Assembly (NCBI GenBank): GCA_958450365.1
Contig: CAUEEP010000928.1
Span: 359,501 to 423,500 of the forward strand
Origin: Mesorhabditis belari
Taxonomy: Eukaryota > Nematoda > Chromadorea > Rhabditida > Rhabditidae
Reading direction: 5' to 3'
DNA: 64,000 nt
A program made the translations under genes and the position numbers. The notes beneath the pieces are model-generated. The model saw nothing but the letters and a program-made list of their open reading frames with translations. It was not told where the DNA came from and did not search any database. Below, one piece after another: positions 32,872 to 44,300 of the stretch (its first letter is position 1; each line of letters starts with the position of its first letter).

Positions 32872-33806
32872 TTATCCTGGTGATGTTGGGGGTGGCGAAT
32901 GAGGGTGGGAAGCCGCTGGGACGGCGACCTTCGCAAACTTTGATGAAGGGCTTCCGCCAGGCGTGTCTGAGTTATATGTCTGCTTGATCACGATGGCTCC
33001 AATGTTGCCGTCCCTCGACATGATTTTCCGACTACGATAGGATTGCTCGTGATGAATCTTCTGTTGCCCATGCTTCTTGGGTGGTCGTCCGGGGGTTTTC
33101 TTCTTTGCCGTTTCAACGCGAATCGTATTGAGCGTGTCCTCCGGGGAGCCATCAAAAGAAAGCTCGGTATTAACGCAGGAGTCCATCATTATTGGCTTCA
33201 CCATGACTTGTTGTTGATTGTCACTTGTGTGGGTGGTACCAGTAGAGATGTCGACATTCTCAACACGAGATTGAGCAGTAGATTGAGTAATTATCGAATT
33301 CAGACGGATCTTGTTGTGATTCACATGTGACGGGAACTGCGTGGCTCGAGGAGGTGCTCTCTGCGGATCCGAACGGCGAATCGCGATGAAGCGGCATGCC
33401 CATGGAAGAAGGCAGGTGCCGAACTTTTTGAACGATGCAACGAGGCCAGACGCAGTGTGAGACGAAGCGACTATCAGTTTCATGGGTCGCGGTCTGGATG
33501 GAGAATAGACGCCCATCCTGTACGCATGCAGAAGGTGGCCATCAACTCCATAGGCGCCAAAAACTTGATCCAACAAAAAACGATCATAACTTCTTCGAGC
33601 CAAAGCAGGGAAAAAAGGGGAAGGAGCAACCTCAGGCAGGTCCTCAACAACAAGATGGTAATCAGGTCCGAGCGTCTTCGCGAAAACGTAGTCACTTGTG
33701 TGAGTGGGAGGGCAAACGTGGGTGGTGGGAGAGGATGCGTAGGATGTCCCGTCAGATCTGTCAAGTTAAGCAGCGAGGGGATGACCTTCTTCGTGCGTTT
33801 TGCCAT
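32872..33806 (-). pseudogene. LINE ORF1 protein (right copy, interrupted)
   Basis: Starts MAKRTKKVIPSLLNL at 33806. It loses one C near 33705 compared with the left copy, which shifts the frame. The long downstream frame (33603-32872) has the same RRM-like and AT-hook-like segments. At the position of the left copy's TAG this copy has TAC. Confidence 0.7.
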
Positions 33807-33814
33807 TTCGAAAC

Positions 33815-33836
33815 CTCAAACTTGGGTAATTAAACC
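33815..33836 (-). other. Exact SL1 spliced-leader sequence at LINE 5' end (right copy)
   Basis: Mirror of 19895-19916, also a perfect 22-base match, with eight bases before the ORF1 start. It is not an SL RNA gene. Confidence 0.95.
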
Positions 33837-34479
33837 GTTAATACCGAGCTTAAAAAAAAGGCATTACTCTTGAAGAACACACTTTAGTTTCACCAACCTC
33901 AAAGGCAAAGTTGGTGTGTGGGAATTCTTGCAAAAAATCGACCTCTTTTTCATCGGCATCTTCTTCTTGAAATTTGACCGTGACATGGCTGCCGTCAAAA
34001 GCTTTGGCTTCACTGAAAATCACTGAAAATTAAACTGATTTTCAAAAGTTTTTTCAACTTCCAACTCTTAGACTATATTTTTTTGAATAAAGCTGAGAAC
34101 AAGCATCACTTTACAGTTTAAAGTTTTGAACAAAATTTGTAAAAAAGTAATACTTGTTTGCCTTAACTTTCCAGGGTCAGGGCCATCGAGATCGTACCTG
34201 TCTGGATCTCGCATGATCTGGTTGTATCAAGTGTAAAGTAACTTATTTTTAGGCATAACAATTTTAAGCTTTGAGACTATTGTCCAGTTCAGAAAACTCC
34301 AGGCTTTTCTTAGAGTCTTAAAGAAAATAAAAGTCTGTATGATATTTGAAAATGCAACTAAATCTATAATAAACTTTCTGAGAATCGGTATTTTTTGAGA
34401 TTTCCTCACGTTTATTACGCGACATTAATTTAAATAAAAAAAAATAACAATCGTTTCCAGAAATGATAAAACAAAAAGT

Positions 34480-34774
34480 TTAAAGGGGCACAGCATAAAA
34501 TGACTTACTCAAATGAAGTACGTATGACACTTAATATACGTATTTTTATCTCCTAATCACGAATATGATATTAGAAAATATCGAAAGTTTGACAATTTTT
34601 GAGAAAAACACGAGTTTTTGAGCGATTTTTATTTCCACGGAGCCTTTAAATACCTCGCAAATAGGCTTGTTTGGAAAAGTCAATTGAAAGTCAATTAGTC
34701 AATTGAAAATGTTAATTTTTATGTGATGACGTCAGTATATAAAGTTTTTTTTTCTTTTTTCTATGCCCCTTTAA
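34480..34774. mobile_element. TTAA-bounded MITE (right copy)
   Basis: ttaaaggggcacagcataaa at one end and ctatgcccctttaa at the other. It carries a short local duplication (gtcaattagtcaattgaa) near 34690 that is missing from the left copy at 18976-19251. Confidence 0.8.
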
Positions 34775-35334
34775 GAATTTTTCTTTTTAAAATAGTGAAT
34801 ATGTACAAGAATCACACAGAAGAAAAAAGACTACTTCAAATGGCACAAAAATAGAATGAATAAAATGAATAAAAGGAATTAAAATATCTGATAGCGATGG
34901 AAATTGTTTGGTGAGAGAATTGGCAAGGAAATTGTCAAAAAAAGAAATGAGAAATTTCAAGAGAACATACCGTAATACCTGTGTCTTTTTAAGGGCACCT
35001 TTTAGCAAACGTTTAGCAGATATTACGGTAGAAATGGATAAGATGGGGAAAATGATCGAGAAAACGCCCGTAACTGGGATGTACACGATAAAGAAAAAAA
35101 AGGAAACGGCAAAGGAAATGATGGAATACATCTCATTTATGATTTGGCCCAAATGATAGAGGAATTAAGAATGATTTTTTGGGGGAAAATGAGGAAACAT
35201 ATCAATAAGCGGTTCAACGTTTGACTAAATGCTTTTATAGGGTACACCGGAGAGAAAAATAAACATAGAAATGAAATGATTACATAGAAAATATATAAGA
35301 AGAGAATGGAAGAGAATTGCCTTTCTTCTTTTGT

Positions 35335-38300
35335 CTAGACATAGCTAAAACCTTTATCCGTGGAAAGAATTTCCGATCTTTTTGAGGATCTTTGTGTTGG
35401 AGATCGAGTGGACGGGGGAATTGGATGAGTTGGATGGATTGGATGGATTGGATGAATTGACGAGGAATGAGTCGAGTTTTGACTGATCACATCCGATTCT
35501 CTTGAACACTCCGAAGTGCTGTAGCCTGAGCTGCTACCGTAATCGAAACTGAAAAAAAAGAGATTTGAAAAATCGATAACGATCGCTTCGTTCACTTACA
35601 CTGAGTGATTGCTTTTCCCAGCCGGACTCCGATCTCCATTCTGAATGATTCCGTTCTCGGGCACAAAGAATTGACCCTAGAGTTATTTTTTTTACATTTT
35701 CCGATCAGAAGCTTGACTTTTTTTTTTCTTCAAAATTATAGCAAGGGAATAATGATCTAAATGTTTCTCACCTCTGAAACATTGAGTACAATGTCACCAC
35801 ACGCATAATGACTTCCCTCAGCGCCCACAGAGCTGAAAATCTTTCTTAGTTGATTGATTGAATAATCATTGATTATTTATAGATTAAAAACATTGTACTT
35901 ATAGCTCTGAACGCTTGCTTTCCCCCAAAAAATAAGAAAGAAGATCCAGTGAGAAACACAAGAAAAACAAAGAAATGAGAAGAAAATTGTGAAGAATGTT
36001 TTACCCAAAAGAAGCCCACAAATATAGAAAAATGTGAAAAATGAAACCCGTACTTTGTGCTCTCGCAAGCGATTGCTCACTGGTACACTTGATTCTACAA
36101 AGTGATTAGAGTCAGAGCACAAAGTATGAGCATAATTAGATATGGAGAAATTCTTTTTTAACAAATCAAATGAATGGAGAAGTAAATAAATCTATTTTTT
36201 GTTCTAGATATGTAAAATATTCTTACATCTGTTTTCTAGCCGGAATCTTTTGCTGTTGAGTGGATGTTGACGGTTGAGTGTTCATGAAATTCGGTGTTGG
36301 CGGCGCTGATGTTGTTGACGGAGCGACGATGATGCAAGTCGTGAACGATTCCCGTTTATCGCTTCCTCTACACACAAGATTTTTGGTTAAAAATTTGAAA
36401 AGAAAAGAATGAGAAAAGCAACAGAAAATGGGAATCATGCTGAAAATAAAAGCAAATAGAGTGTTTTGAATGAAAATTTGTTAGTGACAGGGAAATCATA
36501 GGGGGAAAGCATGCTTTGCTTAAGTTAGACTGAGAAAAATTGATCGAATTCGATATTTTAGAATACTGTAAGTTTACATTTCATGCGTATTATGCAAAAA
36601 AAATAAAAGTATCTTTGAAGATGAAAAGACTAAAGAGTTTTAGTTTTTACTTTAGGCTTACTATTGGTTATCGGACATTTCCCATTGGCAATCCAACTTT
36701 GAGCTCAAATATCTTCGTGTTGGGCTGTTCAATTTAAATAGTTTTTATACCAATCGACAGAGAAAGACTTTACGCATCTAATGATATTAAAATTATTTAA
36801 AGTAAACAGATCGACATCAAGATATTTGAGCTCAAAGTTGGATTACCAATCGCAAAGGGGACGGCGTATCAAAAGTCCCATAATCTCACTATAATGCGTC
36901 AAAAGCTATTAGTTCCTTAAAACAATTAAAATAAAGTGTCTCATGCAAAAGCTCATCAATGAAAATAACTCTTTTCCAACCTAAATCTTGATGGTGGATT
37001 ATCCGATCGATTCATGAATGCGCCAGTGATTCCCGTCGAACTTCCCTCACTTCCACATTCGCTTGGCGGAGCACCGTTTGCCTGAATTCGATGATACTTT
37101 ACGATTTCTCGATCTGAAGAACAATTTCCCTATGGCCGACTGTCTAAGAGTTCTGTATCTTGGTCGGAAGGCCAAGGGCTCAGCTAGATAGCGAGAGATT
37201 TTTTTTTGATCTATATGGGTTTTTTCTTCCCTATATTTAGAGCTTAAGGATTATGCTTATATATTGTTTCTACCACAATATTCGTGTGAATAAATCGAAT
37301 GAATAATTTGTTTGTTTAAAAAGCACTGAATTTATTAATATTTAAGAATCTTTTCCAACCTTTCTTGCACTTTTCAGGAGATCCGGCGTTGGCGGTTGTT
37401 GCATACAAAACGAGTCGTCGTACTCTTCCTAAACATTTGTATTGTAGATTGGATTGCCTTGTAGTTTGTGCAATATGACTTTATATAATCGACTCATTAT
37501 TTGCATTGCAAATCAACCTGATCCTGTTCTTCTTCGTCAACAACACTTGTATCTCTCTCTTCTCCATCTCCATTTTTCCCACAATCCGGCTCTTCTTGTG
37601 GATATTTTGTGAAGAAATCGACTCTATCCACATTTCGATCCACATTGAATAAACTCTGAAAGATTATTTTTTTAAAAATTCTTAGAAAACTTACATGAGC
37701 ATTAGCGATCATTATTTCAACGGTTTTCGTGACGTAATGAGCATCTTGAATAAAAGATGAAGCCTGTAAATGTTTGATTAAGAAAATCATTTGATAAAGT
37801 TTTGCATTTCCAATAGTTTTCAATCTTTTTTACTTGAACTTGGCAAGTTTGAGGCCAACAAAGCGATGGAGAAATCACAGTTGAAAGATTTGATGGAGAC
37901 ATGAGATTGCATGAAGAAAACCTTCAAAACAAATCATTAGTATAATAAAATATCTATTGGATTGGTGAATTGAAAACTGCGGGCTATTGTCATATGTGAC
38001 AGTTTGAGCACTTTCTTCAAAAGAAACCCATTTTGGTGTCAATGAAAAAGTTGTAGAGAATCAAAAATGAAGCTTATATCCAAATTTTCAGAACGATTCA
38101 AAAACTGGTTTTCAAGAAATGCCAAATTCACGAATTTTCACAAAACTTGCATTTTAAGCGAAACTACTAAGTGTATCTTTTTGGAAATTTGGCTATAAAC
38201 CTAATAAGCCTAATAAGCCTAATTTTTGATTCTCTACAACTTTTCTATTGACACCAAAATGGGTTTCTTTTGAAGAAAGCGCTCAAACTGGAGATGTCTC

Positions 38301-41300
38301 CAATCCTCCATTTTTGAGTCTCACACTTGTCTCACACACAAACCAAAATCTTACTACGAAAGAGGAATCCGCAAATTGCCTGTAGAATGGGCAGAAGTCG
38401 TCAATAATAATGGTAATTATTTGGAATGAATTCATGGTTTTATGTTGAATAAATTTTAGTTCAAAGTCCCGCAGTTTCCAATTCACCAACCCAATAGATC
38501 TTATTTATCGGATAAAGAAAATCAAAAGTGTACATTAGTATAGAGAATTGATTTGGAATTAAACTTAATAGAGATTCTTGATATTCTTTTAAAGAAAGAA
38601 ATTCTTGTTTCTATGATCTCTCATATTTATAAACCTCCAGCTCCTTTCCCCAAAAATGGTGTCTAAATGGTATTCAGTCTCCTCTTTACTCTTTTACAAT
38701 GAATTAGGTCAACAACTAAATCAACAACATTCATTCTTTTTCTCTTGTACCATTCTCTTTTAAAATTGGCTTTGAAAGTTTTTCGATTCAAAACCAAAAT
38801 CCTACCACGAAAGAGGAATCCGTAAATTGCCTGTAAAATGGGCAGAAGTCGTCAATAATAATGGAAATTATTTGGAATGAATTTATGGTTTTATGTTGAA
38901 TAAATTTTAGTTCAAAGTCCGGCAGTTTTCAACTCACCAACCCAATCTAATAAGCTATAAAACAAACCATGAAACGCGATTGAGATGAAGGATCACGAAT
39001 TTCAATGTCTCATAATTAACTCTCGGCAATTTTGCGATCAAACACCCCAAATCGTTCACATCATTCTCATCGACATCAACCGTTGACGAGAATTGCTAAA
39101 ATACAATATAAAGTCGTATTTATTCTTCGATTCTATTCGATTCTTACAGTAATTTTCTTTATTTACCTGTCCAAATCGTATCCACTCTCCGTACAAATCG
39201 AATGTCATTAGTGGTTCGGGAAGTTTTCTCAGATACAATTTAACAACACTTGCCAAATTCATTGGATAAACATCATTCAATGGAATGTGTGAGGTGCCAG
39301 TATATCTTAAAGAAACTCTTTATACTTTTAATCAACTTGTAATAGTTTTTTTTGTTTAAAGTATTTCAATCTTTTTACCCATCTCTCACCTCTCAAACAT
39401 CTCACAGATCTCCTCGATTTTCGATTTCACTCCGCAAGTTCGGTAGATTCCCTAAAGAAATGAAAATTCCAGAAAAAGATATTTCCATTTATTTCCTAGG
39501 TATTCATCATTCGTTTTTGTTAAGTTTACTTTTACTTTTGCAATCTTACAATAAAATACAATACAATACAGGGTGCGTCATAATTATTGCAACAAGATAC
39601 TCAAGGCATTTCACACCAAGAAGTTTCACTGGAAGAAGATTTTTAAACAGAAATAGCTTTATTTAACAGTAACAAATAAGGAAACAAGAGATCATTCGAT
39701 ATGACCGCCTTTTGCCTTGATAACAGCCCTTAATCGGTTCGGATATGCCTCCACTGCGGCCCGAATGTCATCTTGAGGAGTCGCCTTCCATCCTTTGGTC
39801 AAAGACTTCTTCAAGGTCAAAGAGCAGACATTAGCCTCTAAGATTGCACAAATGGAAAAGCCCATCACATTGAGATCCGGTGAGTTTGGAGGTCATTCAT
39901 CCTTGGTGATCACTGAGGGGAAAGTTGGCCACACACCAGTCCTGAACCGTCTTCTTCGTGTGAGCGGAAGGCAATTAGGCAAGAATAAAGAAGATAGAAC
40001 GCAACATAACAAAAAAAAGGGGCAAAAAAAATAAGAAAGCTGTTTGGAAAACGGTCTTTGAACTCTTGTTGCAATAATTATGACGCACCCTGTACAATAC
40101 AATACAATACAATACAATTTTCCAATCTCATCATCCCTTTCCCCCCTCACTTTCATCCGAAGTCCTCTTCTTTGTATTTCATCAATCACATCCTCCAAAA
40201 TCAATGGTATATCCCGTTTCTGTTCCTCCAATTGTTTCTAGAAATTATTTGAAAATTCAAAAGATATCTTTTTTTCAAACCTGTAGAGACACTCCAAACA
40301 TAGAAATTCGTCGCTCAGTGGGCGATCGACTACCTTGACCACAAACAAGAGTGATCTAAACAAAAAGATGAAAAAAAGATTGAAAACTCTTGGACAAACC
40401 TTTGGATAACAACCTTTGTGCCAATTCAATCCACATCTTGTACAAGTGACAGTGAAAAGAATCGACAGAGTATCACAATGAGAACACTTTGATGGTCTTG
40501 ATGACCTTGACCATTCATGAGATTGAGCTGCTTCCGGATAATTCGTCGAACAATCGACCTGCTGAGATTCACGATAAATATCAGATTAAACAATTTTATT
40601 TTGAATTTAATTTCTGAACTAACCAGAGCTTGTCTTTTTATGTCTTCTCGTATCTGGAAGTGCTTCTGCATTATCAGGATTGAGAGCATTTCTTCGCTGT
40701 GCTGTCAATGAACTTTCCCCTTGTGACGAAAGATCATCAACCGACTTGTCACTTCTAAACAACAAAATCGATTGGATGAGCAAGATTACGGTAATCAACC
40801 TTAAAAGGGAATGCTGTGAATTGGCACGATGCGGTTGTTGGGGTAAATTCTGAAGAAAGGCCATGTACTCGCGGCCTGGTTGATAGTCTCGAGATGCATC
40901 AGCCAGCTCCTAGATATTTTCTTTAGTAAGAGCAATAGATATTTTGATTTTGTTACCTGATAGCGGGCCGGCACGCCTACCCACAGAGCCGACAACGCCT
41001 GAAAACTGGGAATTGTGAGGGGAAATTTCTGGAATCGTTTTCTTTTTTTTAAAAATACACTTACACATGTGTGAATTAAAGGCTCAGAGAGTTGATTTTT
41101 CAAAGAATTTTGTTGAATTTTTCCCATAATATATATAGGGAAGTGGAAAATGAAATCGCGGGAATTGGCAGAAGAAGAAGAAGAAGAGGAAGAAGAAGAA
41201 GGAGAGGAAGAAGATGGGGAAGAACAGTTTTGGCAGATGGAAACGGGGAAAAGGCGGTGTGTTTTTTTTGTGGCACTGGACCGATCACTTATTCATGCTT

Positions 41301-44300
41301 TGAGACGAACGACAACGGCGGGGGGAGGGAGAACGATTGAGTGAAGAAAATTGGAGAATAGGACAGAGAGTGAATCGGGAAGGCAATTTTTGAATGCGAA
41401 AAGAGAGAAATGAGACAGATTGGCCGAAATTGAGACCCCCCATTCGTCTTTGCTTTCTTTGCGCTTGTCTTTGCCTTCTTTGCCCATTCACCATTCCATT
41501 TCCCCTCAACACTTTGATATGGCTTTTTATGGAAATCAACTCCGGGTCTTGTGTGTTGTCTGTTTTTAAGATGAATCAATTGACACTTTCCCCTTTTTTT
41601 GACTTTTTGTCTTTGACAAAGAGAACGCTAATTTGAAAGAAAGCATTTGAATAAATGATATCAAAACATGAATGACGTCAATATAAGAGATGTCAATATA
41701 AAAGATGAATTGGGGAAAAGTGTTCAAAACGTTTCGTGCAACGGGAATGAAATAATGAAATGAGAAATTTGTCAAAGGAATTCCCAAATTTGAGCCTTTA
41801 ACCAAATGATCGACTTAGAGAATCGACAAGAAGAGAGAAAGAAAATCATGAGAACATCAAGGTCAACACTTTTAAAAGTTTCATTTTACAAAAAGAATAT
41901 CTTAACAAAAAAAAATCGAATAGAGTGAATCAGAATGGTTTTCTATATCATTTTTGCACTCTAATTCAATGATTTCGTTCGTGATGCGTGAAAAGTTGGC
42001 TGAGAATAATAGGTGTGCGAAAAAAAAAGAAAGGAGAAAAGAGGAGACCTAATAAAAGATGCCGAGTATCGATGACGCAGAACGGGGAAAAGTTTTGAAA
42101 GGAGAAAAATCGAGTGGAAAAGATAGAAAAGAGTGGTGGGAATCTGGGAAGAATCTCGGAGATGAGAAGTGATGATTGGAGGAAGTGGAGAGGAAGGGGA
42201 AGATGGGGAAGAAGGGGAAGAAGGGGAAGAAGGGGAAGAAGGGGAAGAAGGGAAAGGAATCACTGAAGAAATATGAAATCACACAAGCACATAGTTACTC
42301 ATTTTGAAGTATGACGAATTTCATGGAATAGACGAATCAAAAACAAAATGATAACAGAGAGGTTTTGAAGGATTTAGATGACTGAAAATCTAATCAAGTT
42401 AAAGATTAGCAATCGATGAGGTTGGAGAGAGAGTTCTCGGAAAAAGTTTGACCGGGATTTCTTCAAAACGATCCTGAATTCCACCAATTCAAGAACATTT
42501 TGTTCTATTATTTACAAGCGGACTCCAAGAAATTACTCGTAAAAAGAACTGAAAGAAATGAGTGCAGCTTTTCTTTAAAATTTTAGAGATTTTTGAAAAA
42601 TGATTTATTTTCCAAGCTTAAATTCAGCTCACTTTTTGCACGAGAAAAACGATTCCTTATGAGGTAAAGCTAGCATAAATGAGCAATACGCTTTATAATT
42701 AGGATAAATAGGATTCTAGAGCAATACGCTCTATCATCTCTATTTTTGGTTAACAAATTTTTTTTACAAAGAAGCTGTATTTTAAAAAAATCATTTTTTT
42801 TAGTGTCATCTTCTGAGTGTTTAGCTAAAATAGGTGATTCTGAAAAGTTAAAAAGCATTAAATAAAATTTGCCTTTATCACAAATGTTCCCTATTTTAAG
42901 TACTTGATTTTAGGTTTTGAATGGGACCCATTGCCTATTCATTAACCCATTAAAAACTTGTCTAAAGGCTGGTCACTCAAAAAAGTGACCAAGTCACTTC
43001 AGCTGAAGAAATCTCTGATTTTTTTGCCTGAAGCTCACTCTGATTTTTTTTTTGATTAGAAACTTTTTGCATAGTCAAGTTTATCAAAAAATCTGGGAAG
43101 AATTGATGGCTTGGTTTTTGAGAAATCACCGTGCAAACTTTTTCTACGAACTTTCTTTCCAATCTAATATTTGCTAATCTTTAAATGATAATAACAATCT
43201 AACAATTGGAGTTGAGAAATTCTTTGGAAAGTCTGCAAAATTTCGATCAACTTTCCCAAATGATGACGACAATCGAAAAAATTGGAGAAGTTTAGTGAAA
43301 TGTCACGTTTGTCTTGTCAAAAAATTTCAAATTTCATTAATGAATGACTCAAATTTTGCAACAAAAGTAATTTGAGTGAAAGAATTTTGTGGATAGAAGA
43401 AAATGAAAATTTTCGAATTGATAAACGAGAGATTCGCGAGATTCTCTGAATAAAAAAGTGAGGGTCGAATGGTCGTTCTTTTCCGCACCAAAAAGTCTCC
43501 CCGAAATTTGATTCACTCTATTTTTTTTTCTCTTCTCGGAGCGAACATGGGGCTTCACTTTTTTGGTGATAGAAGGGATTCAGTGCAAATGTATGTGTCT
43601 CCTTTCCCCTTTTCTTTTCAAATTTTCACACGTCACACACCCAACAGCAACATTTTTGAACATCTTTTTTTTTTGAAAAAAAAACAATAAGGTTTCCAAA
43701 AAAAAGAAAAAATGGAAACAAAGGGCAAAAATAAGTACAAAATTTTGAGTCAACAGCCGATTCTGAGGCTTCGCTTCAGTTTGACTTCTCCATTTTGAAA
43801 CCAATTATAAAACTCAAAAAAAAAAAATGAGAAATTACTGTAGGTATCTATACTTTATTATATACATTTTATTTCATAAAATGTCTATAATATTATTTAG
43901 TTATTTTATTATAGACAACTATACAGGGTGTCCGAAAAAAAAAGTGGTCATCGGTTTGAGTCAGGGAAAAGTCTTTTGAGGTTTGAGTCGTGAATCTTTC
44001 AAGGCACATCCTGGTGTCAAAAATGGTTTTGCCTCAGGCGCCACACAACAAGATCATGTTGATTTTTGTGATGATTTTGTGAATAGACCATGCAGCAACC
44101 GGGAAGCTCAAAATCCACGTATACATAAAAAACACACTTTTAAATTCCTCGATTTCAACACAAAGCTTTCTACTCTTTGTTTCTATAAATTTTTTTTTTT
44201 TGAAATTAGGATCTTGAGAATAAGAGCCTCTCAAAAAAAGTCGATCCTGGTTAAACAGGAACAAGAGGATTTTCTCATGTAAAAATTAACAATATTTTTA

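Larger units (their letters stand above)
29918..33836 (-). mobile_element. LINE retrotransposon, right copy
   Basis: Mirror of 19895-23815, including SL1 at its 5' end and the tatatactttat tail. The RT motifs are open from 31350 to 30043 (QFGFLKSRSTSDQL, SGVPQGSVLGPLLF, LYADD). Upstream the frame is broken by homopolymer changes near 31970 and elsewhere. The lesions differ from those of the left copy. Confidence 0.9.
26940..37096. repeat. Right arm of the giant palindrome
   Basis: Reverse complement of 16661-26814. Its outer edge at 37096 lies inside a spv-1 exon (36981-37113), so this arm is continuous with the rest of the gene and is probably the ancestral location. The left arm ends at the same base against an R1 fragment. 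Confidence 0.95.

Noticed and set aside
16661..37096. Pure hairpin-read or collapse artefact as the explanation of the palindrome
   Set aside because: Not fully excluded, but arm-specific 16-bp and about 17-bp indels, substitutions and a precise outer breakpoint at an R1 end favour a real duplication.
42049..42282. Proline/serine/phenylalanine repeat proteins on the minus strand
   Set aside because: Shadows of the ggggaagaa array.
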